Shown here: one piece after another, positions 58,621-64,000 of the stretch
Position numbering within the stretch: the first letter of the stretch is position 1
Layout: each line of letters begins with the position of its first letter
Notes under the pieces: model-generated
The model's input: the letters and a program-made list of their open reading frames with translations, nothing else
What the model was told of the DNA's origin: nothing
Databases searched by the model: none
Made by a program: the position numbers and the translations under genes
Assembly (NCBI GenBank): GCA_037447655.1
Contig: JBBHKE010001794.1
Span: forward strand, 13,288-77,287
DNA: 64,000 bases
Direction of reading: 5' to 3'
DNA from: Zygnema cylindricum
Lineage: Eukaryota; Streptophyta; Zygnematophyceae; Zygnematales; Zygnemataceae

Positions 58621-58932
58621 TGTAGATAGAACGGTATTTGTCTATAAGATATTTCGGGGATTTGTCTCGGTTGACCGTGAAGGTCCACGTGTATAGTTGT
58701 ACAGAACTAGGTTGACTAGCAGCTAGCTAGTTTAAATAGTCGGTTAGGCTTAGTGGATAGGACACTCTTCGAGTAGACCTACGCAGCGAGAGCAACCTTG
58801 TACTCTCTTCCAAGTAATAAAGCGTAACTTTGTCTGTCAGTGCTGTGTACTTTTACTGTTGCTACGGGAAGATCCTTGGTGTTTTCCGCTGTGCATTGTG
58901 GCGTGCTATGGTGCGCTATTGTCCCTTTTACA
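58621..58932 (+). repeat. 5' LTR of chromodomain Gypsy element G
   Basis: 312 bp from TGTAGATAGAACGG to CCCTTTTACA (TGTA...TACA inverted ends), followed after one base by the primer site. TTTAAATAG at about 58731 may be the TATA box and AATAAAG at 58816-58822 a polyadenylation signal. No 3' LTR is found before the window end. Confidence 0.75.
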
Positions 58933-58933
58933 C

Positions 58934-58945
58934 TGGTATCAGAGC
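58934..58945 (+). promoter_or_regulatory. Primer-binding site, initiator tRNA-Met 3' end
   Basis: TGGTATCAGAGC, the standard plant LTR-retrotransposon primer site. It contrasts with the half-tRNA sites of the Copia elements in this window. Confidence 0.92.
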
Positions 58946-58966
58946 AATTTCCCGTGACTCGACAGC

Positions 58967-61900
58967 ATGGACGAACACAGCGTATCTACTACAGAAATGT
59001 TAGCGCAAGTTCTTAGGGAGTTAGAAAGCGTTAGATTACAGAACGCGCAGCTGAGTAACATTGTCGCGGCCTTGGAGTCTCGTCTTGGGGAGCGTCCTCA
59101 CGGAGGCATTGAGAGATACTTCAGGAGACCGAATTTGAGACTTCCAGACGAGTTTGACCGTGCAAGACACAAGAACCTTGACATATGGCTATTCTCCGTT
59201 GCGAACTATCTCGAGAATTTCCCTAGCCTATCGGATCGTGAGAAGATTCACTATGCGGGTGGTCTTCTTAAAGGGGCAGCGGGGGCATGGTGGAGGACAA
59301 TGGTGGAGAATGATGAGGTACCGACCGTTTGGGCTCTCTTCATTTAACTCCTCCGTGACGCTTGGCAGCCCGTCAATACGGTGAAGGCGGCAAGAGATAA
59401 GATCGCAATGCTGAAACAAAGAACCTTATTGTTTGAGTTTACGCAGCGATTCTTAGAGTGCAAAGTTCAAATACCTACGATGACGGAGGATGAAGCCGTG
59501 GATTCTTACGTGAAGGGGCTAAAGTCCTTTATTCGTAGGGATGTGGAACAATGGCTTGCTCGGGAAAGCACGACTCCTAGCCTCTTGGCAATCATCTAAT
59601 TTGCGGAGCGGACCGATTTGGTCGACTTCAACCTCCGGAGACCTTATCATTATGGGTCGAGCAGCGGCGGAGGAAGGCGACGAGACGATGGTCCAACCCA
59701 TTTGGAGCTCGGAGGAATTGACGTGGATAAGGAAGTGGTCAACTTCCTGCGGAGAAAGAAGAAACCTACGAAGACCAAGACCAATGACTTATCCCCCGAG
59801 GAGCTTCAGCGGAGGAGGCAAAATGGCCTATGCTTCCAGTGCGGTTCCCCAGATAATATGGCTCGAGAATGTCCAAAACGGAAAGGTCCCAAAAAAGGAA
59901 AACTTAACGTTATGAGGTTAGCCGGAGAAGGAGGAGACCCTTTGATATTTCGGGGTCAAATCAGAGTGAACGCACCTAACTTGATGGTGGACTCCAGAGC
60001 ATCGAGGAACTTCATCAACGAGGGGATGGTGAAAAGGTTGGAACTTCCTCTCGTAGTACTAAAGGATCATCAGTCGATACAATTGGCCGATGGAAGTTCC
60101 TTATCGATTACCCATCGTACTAAGAGGTTATGCGTCGGAATTAGGAAATTCCGATGGTATGAAACACTTCATGTATTACCTCTTAGGGACCATGAAGTAA
60201 TCCTAAGGAAACCGTGGCTACAAAAATGTAATCCGACGATCGATTGGCGAAGTGGTGATATGAGAGTGAAGAAAGGTGAAGAAGAGTTTGAGGGAAAAGC
60301 GAGAGTGGCAGGTAAGGGAGCGGAAGAGGGACACCTACTTTCGGCCTTACAGCTTAAGAGGGCACTCAAGAAATGGGAAACGATTGGTATGGCGGTCGTC
60401 CAGCCAATGGAAGAGGCGAAGGAGAAGATCCTGGAAGAATGGAAGAAGAAGGACCCTGACTTCGACTCAAAAGAAATCGACGTCACTGGAAAAACTTCCG
60501 AAGAGGCCTCGGAAGTCGTGAGAAAACTTCTCAAGGAGTACGCAGATGTATTTCCCCTGAAGGTCCTCGAAGGAGTACCTCCGAAGCGCGAAGTAGACCA
60601 TAAGATAGAGCTTGTCCCCGGAGCGGTACCGTAAGCTAATCGGATGTACAAGATGAGTTACACCGAGTTGGACGAACTCAAAAAACAACTCGCGGAGTTG
60701 GTTGAAGCCGGAGCAATCCAACCAAGCAAGTCACTGTACGGAGCCCCCATTTTCTTCGTAAACAAGAAAGATGGAGTTCTCCGTATGTGTATAGACTACC
60801 CAGCGCTAAACAAATTAACGGTGAAGAATGCGTACCCTTTACCGAGGATAGACGAATTATAGGATCTACTTCAAGGTGCTAAATATTTTTCGAAGATATA
60901 CTTACAGAGCGGCTACCACCAGATTAGAATTGCCAAGGAAGATGTGGAAAACACAGTGTTTAGAACTCGGTATGGTCATTTCCAGTTTTGGGTAATGCCG
61001 TTCGGGTTGACTAACGCACCGACAACTTTTATGCATTTAATGAATTCCATCTTTTGGCAATATCTTGACGCGTTTGTAATCGTCTTCCTAGACGACATCT
61101 TGGTGTATAGCCGAACGCTGGATGATCATATAAAGCATCTACAAACGGTCCTACAAGTCCTTCGGGAAAATAAGTTGTACGCAAAGAGAAGCAAATATGA
61201 CTTCTTTATAAAGAAAATTGATTTTCTGGGCCATGTGGTGAGTCGGGACGGAATCGCAGTGGATCCGAACAAAACAAAGGCAGTAAAGGAGTGGCCGCAG
61301 GAGGCGAATATTACAAAGTTATGGAGCTTTTTAGGATTATGCTCCTAGTATCAACTTTTTGTCGAGGGTTTTGCAAGAATCGCTGCACCGCTCACAGAGT
61401 TGCTCAAGAATGACGTGGCCTATGATTGGAAATCGGCGCAAGAGGCAGCCTTTAACACGCTAAAGGAGGGGTTAGTTACCGCCCTTGTGTTAGTTGTTCC
61501 CGACACGGACTTACCTTGGCCGATAATCATTAACGCCAGCGATACGGCTTTTATAGCGATCCTTATGCAAGATCAAGGAAAAGGTCTTCAACCCATTGCC
61601 TACGACAATCGAAAACTAAAGGTATCCGAGCTTAATTGGGCCACCCATGAGAAGGAGACAATCCCTATCATCAATGAGCTGGAGGTTTGGAAGTGTTACG
61701 TTCAGGGGAAGCGGATCTTGGTTATCACGGATCACCACGCCCTACAGTACCTACAAACACAGCCGAAGTTGTCCTACAAACAAGTGCGATGGATGACGTT
61801 TCTTCAAACCTTCGGACCGGAACTGGTCATCGAGTATAAACTGGACAAGACGAACCCGGTGGATGCGTTGTCAAGAAGACCCGGATTAGCTGCGCTTGTA

Positions 61901-63591
61901 GCGGAGCAACGACCGCAAGCATTGCAACATGTAAACGTAAGCTCTGTGAAGGAGAACACCGCTGCGGCGACCGCAACGCAAGACCCGAAACTCAGTGTAG
62001 TCACCAATAAGATGCAAGTGGACGAACAGTGGTTAAGAAGGATAAAGGCCGCCTATGACGACGATGACACACTGAAGGAACTCAGTAAACGGAAGGTACT
62101 AATCCGAACCGCCAATGGTATGTGGCGGTACAGACCGTGTAAAACAACACGACTTTATGTTACGACAAATACGGACTTACGTCACGCGATTCTTAAAATG
62201 AGCCACGACGAGCCGCTCAGCGGACACTTTGGGTGGGATAAAACAATCACGCGTGTCGCTGAGGCGTATTACTGGCCGAACATGACACGCGACATTGCGG
62301 AATATGTCCGGACGTGTGACTCTTGTAATAGGAACAAATCAGATTCAGGGCAAAAAGGTCTGTTACAAGCCCTTCCCATACCATCTGTTCCTTGGGAGGC
62401 GATTTCGATGGATTTCATTGTAGCCCTTCCGCTGACTAAGGAGGGCTACGACTCAATCTTCGTTGTCCTGGATTATTTGACGAAAATGGCCCATTTCCTA
62501 CCCACGTCCACCACAGCCACAGCACAAGATATCGCGGACTAATTCTTTCGAGAGATATTCCGACATCACGGACTTCCGAAGAGGATCGTCAGCGACCGCG
62601 ATCGCAAATTCGTGAGTTACCTTAGGCAAAATCTATTTGCGCTGTGTGGCACGCAGTTGGCCATGTCCACAGCTTACCACCCTCAAACTGATGGTCAGAC
62701 AGAAAGGGTGAATCGTACTCTGGAGGAAGCGTTGCGGGCTTATGTCACGGTGCACCAAACGGATTGGGTGGACCATTTAACAACGATTGAGGTGGCGTAC
62801 AACAGTGCCGTGCACTCGTCTACGAATGCTACGCCATTCTCCCTAAATGGACGATAGCCCACTCTTCTCCAAAACTTATTGGTAGCGGACTGCCATACGC
62901 CAGCAGCTCGGGATTTTGCCAAAACGCTGCAAGGAAACCTAAAAAGGCGGCCAAGGCGCTCCAGTTAGCAAAGGATCGCCAAAAGTCGCAAGCCGACGCT
63001 CATTAGAAGGACGCCGTCTTTAGCGTGGGAGAAAAGGTTCGCCTTAATATGGCAAACCTCTCCTTGCCGGGTGCCCTCTCTAACAAGTTGGCACCGAAAT
63101 TCACGCGCCCATTCACCGTTCTCTCCCGTGTGGGCAAAGTGGCTTATAAGTTGGATATTCCGAAAGCCTGGCATATCCATAATATCTTCCATGTTTCACT
63201 ATTTAAACCATTCCGCGACCCTGATTCGATGTTTCCTAATCGACGACGGAATACTCGTTTACCACCCATTCGGGGTACCTCGGACGAGTATGAGGTGGAA
63301 GAGATCTTTCAGTCGCGCCGCTCTAGGAAATCCAACTCCAACCAATATTTTGTGCGTTGGAAGGGCTACGGTGCTGAGGATGACTCTTGGGTGGACGAGG
63401 AGGATCTGCATTCCCCAGAGTTGCTGGGCCGGTTTCAGCAGAGTGAGGACACTCGGCTTCGCCGGAGGGGCAATCGCAGCGGCCGCAGTAAAGGAAAGAA
63501 TCGCAGTGTCACAACCATCGTAATTATATTGGGGACGCGGCAAAGAAACGCAGCGGCGATGTTACCGTACCGCACCGCTATAGCAGCGTAG
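58967..63591 (+). pseudogene. Chromodomain Gypsy (chromovirus) gag-pol, element G
   Basis: Single frame from ATG 58967 to about 62857 interrupted by stops at 59345, 59597, 60632, 60860, 61346, 62540 and 62855, then a frameshift before the last part (63025-63591). Domains: Gag capsid 59150-59600; zinc knuckle CFQCGSPDNMAREC (59831-59872) with Asn in place of the His; protease VDSRAS at 59987 (Gly to Arg in the active site); reverse transcriptase 60644-61348 ([16 protein letters not shown] 61085-61096); RNase H about 61430-61860 (TDHHALQYL); integrase about 62180-62860 (HDEPLSGHFG, CDSCNRNK, SMDFIVALP, SDRDRKF, AYHPQTDGQTERVNRTLEE); chromodomain about 63286-63450 (YEVEEIFQ, YFVRWKGYGAEDDSWVDEED). 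At least two stops look like Gln codons turned to TAA. Confidence 0.95.
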
Positions 63592-63933
63592 CCACCATAG
63601 CGCAACATGGTCACGGTGCCGTTAGAGGAACGCAGCACCACTGGTGCGCTGACAGGAAAGCGCAACGGCGTAATTGTGTTTCACCACGTTGGTAATAACG
63701 AACCCTTCGTTTCGCCGCAGCAGCGCAGTCTTATAAATGATGGACGTTGCAATACCCTCGCACACAACGACGCTTTGCAGAATCCAAAAGTGAAACCCTC
63801 AACCCTCGTTGATAAAGCCGCCATCCGCCCTCGCGACCAAACGAGTCTCGACAGCTTAGAGATTGCTTCTCTCCGCGCAGTCAGTTTGCTTTCACTTCTG
63901 GAATTACCAGAATTGTCTTGTACAACAGTGTCT
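63592..63933. other. Region after element G, no LTR found
   Basis: GCAGC/GCGCA-rich at first (63540-63730), similar in style to 58551-58620. No match to the LTR at 58621-58932, so element G either continues beyond the window or is truncated. Confidence 0.5.
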
Positions 63934-64000
63934 ATGGCGTCGTTGTCCTCTCCCCCATCGAAAAGAAGGAGGCTTGTACGAGTGGAGCAAGGAGATGTGA
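63934..64000 (+). CDS. Possible start of an open reading frame, cut by the window end
   Basis: ATG at 63934 in good context (ATGG), 22 codons open to the edge, starting MASLSSPPSKRRRLVRV with a basic KRRR cluster that could be a nuclear localisation signal. Too short to identify; it may be chance or the first frame of another element. Confidence 0.25.
   Translation, partial: MASLSSPPSKRRRLVRVEQGDV

Overview
The window (64 kb, one 10-base N gap) is a transposon graveyard from a eukaryotic nuclear genome. I see no convincing host gene, no rRNA or tRNA gene and no CRISPR array. Spliced genes, Copia and chromodomain-Gypsy retrotransposons, and a Gypsy-type element carrying a cytosine-5 DNA methyltransferase point to a streptophyte (charophyte alga or seedless land plant). 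That is inference; no single feature fixes the species.

Layout. 1-5049: an old minus-strand Copia element (A) with a younger LTR nested in its pol. 5050-11597: plus-strand copy 1 of a large DNA transposon with a DDE_1 (pogo/Tigger-like) transposase and a second gene inside the transposase's long intron. 11598-14822: truncated Copia B, then a 1.8-kb purine-only block and the gap. 17011 to at least 28607: minus-strand copy 2 of the same DNA transposon, split by a complete Copia (C, 17762-24120) with 5-bp target duplications. About 28930-34270 and 40730-48400: AT-rich non-coding DNA built from at least five families of small terminal-inverted-repeat elements and 49-bp minisatellites. 34275-40723: the youngest insertion, Copia D, with two 1049-bp LTRs and a 5-bp target duplication.

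48885-58620: Gypsy-type remnants. On the minus strand, in order, lie a gag-protease block, an LTR-like promoter block, a DNA methyltransferase, a reverse transcriptase whose N-terminal third is inverted, RNase H, an integrase and a PHD finger. This is the most interesting part of the window. 58621-63591: a plus-strand chromodomain Gypsy element with a canonical initiator-Met-tRNA primer site. An open reading frame begins at 63934 and runs off the edge.

The Copia elements share two oddities: the primer-binding site matches the anticodon arm of initiator tRNA-Met (half-tRNA priming, as in Drosophila copia), and the apparent Gag start codon lies inside the LTR, so the primer site is itself coding. 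All element genes seen here carry stops or frameshifts. In the methyltransferase element the lesions are strongly biased to G-to-A on the coding strand.
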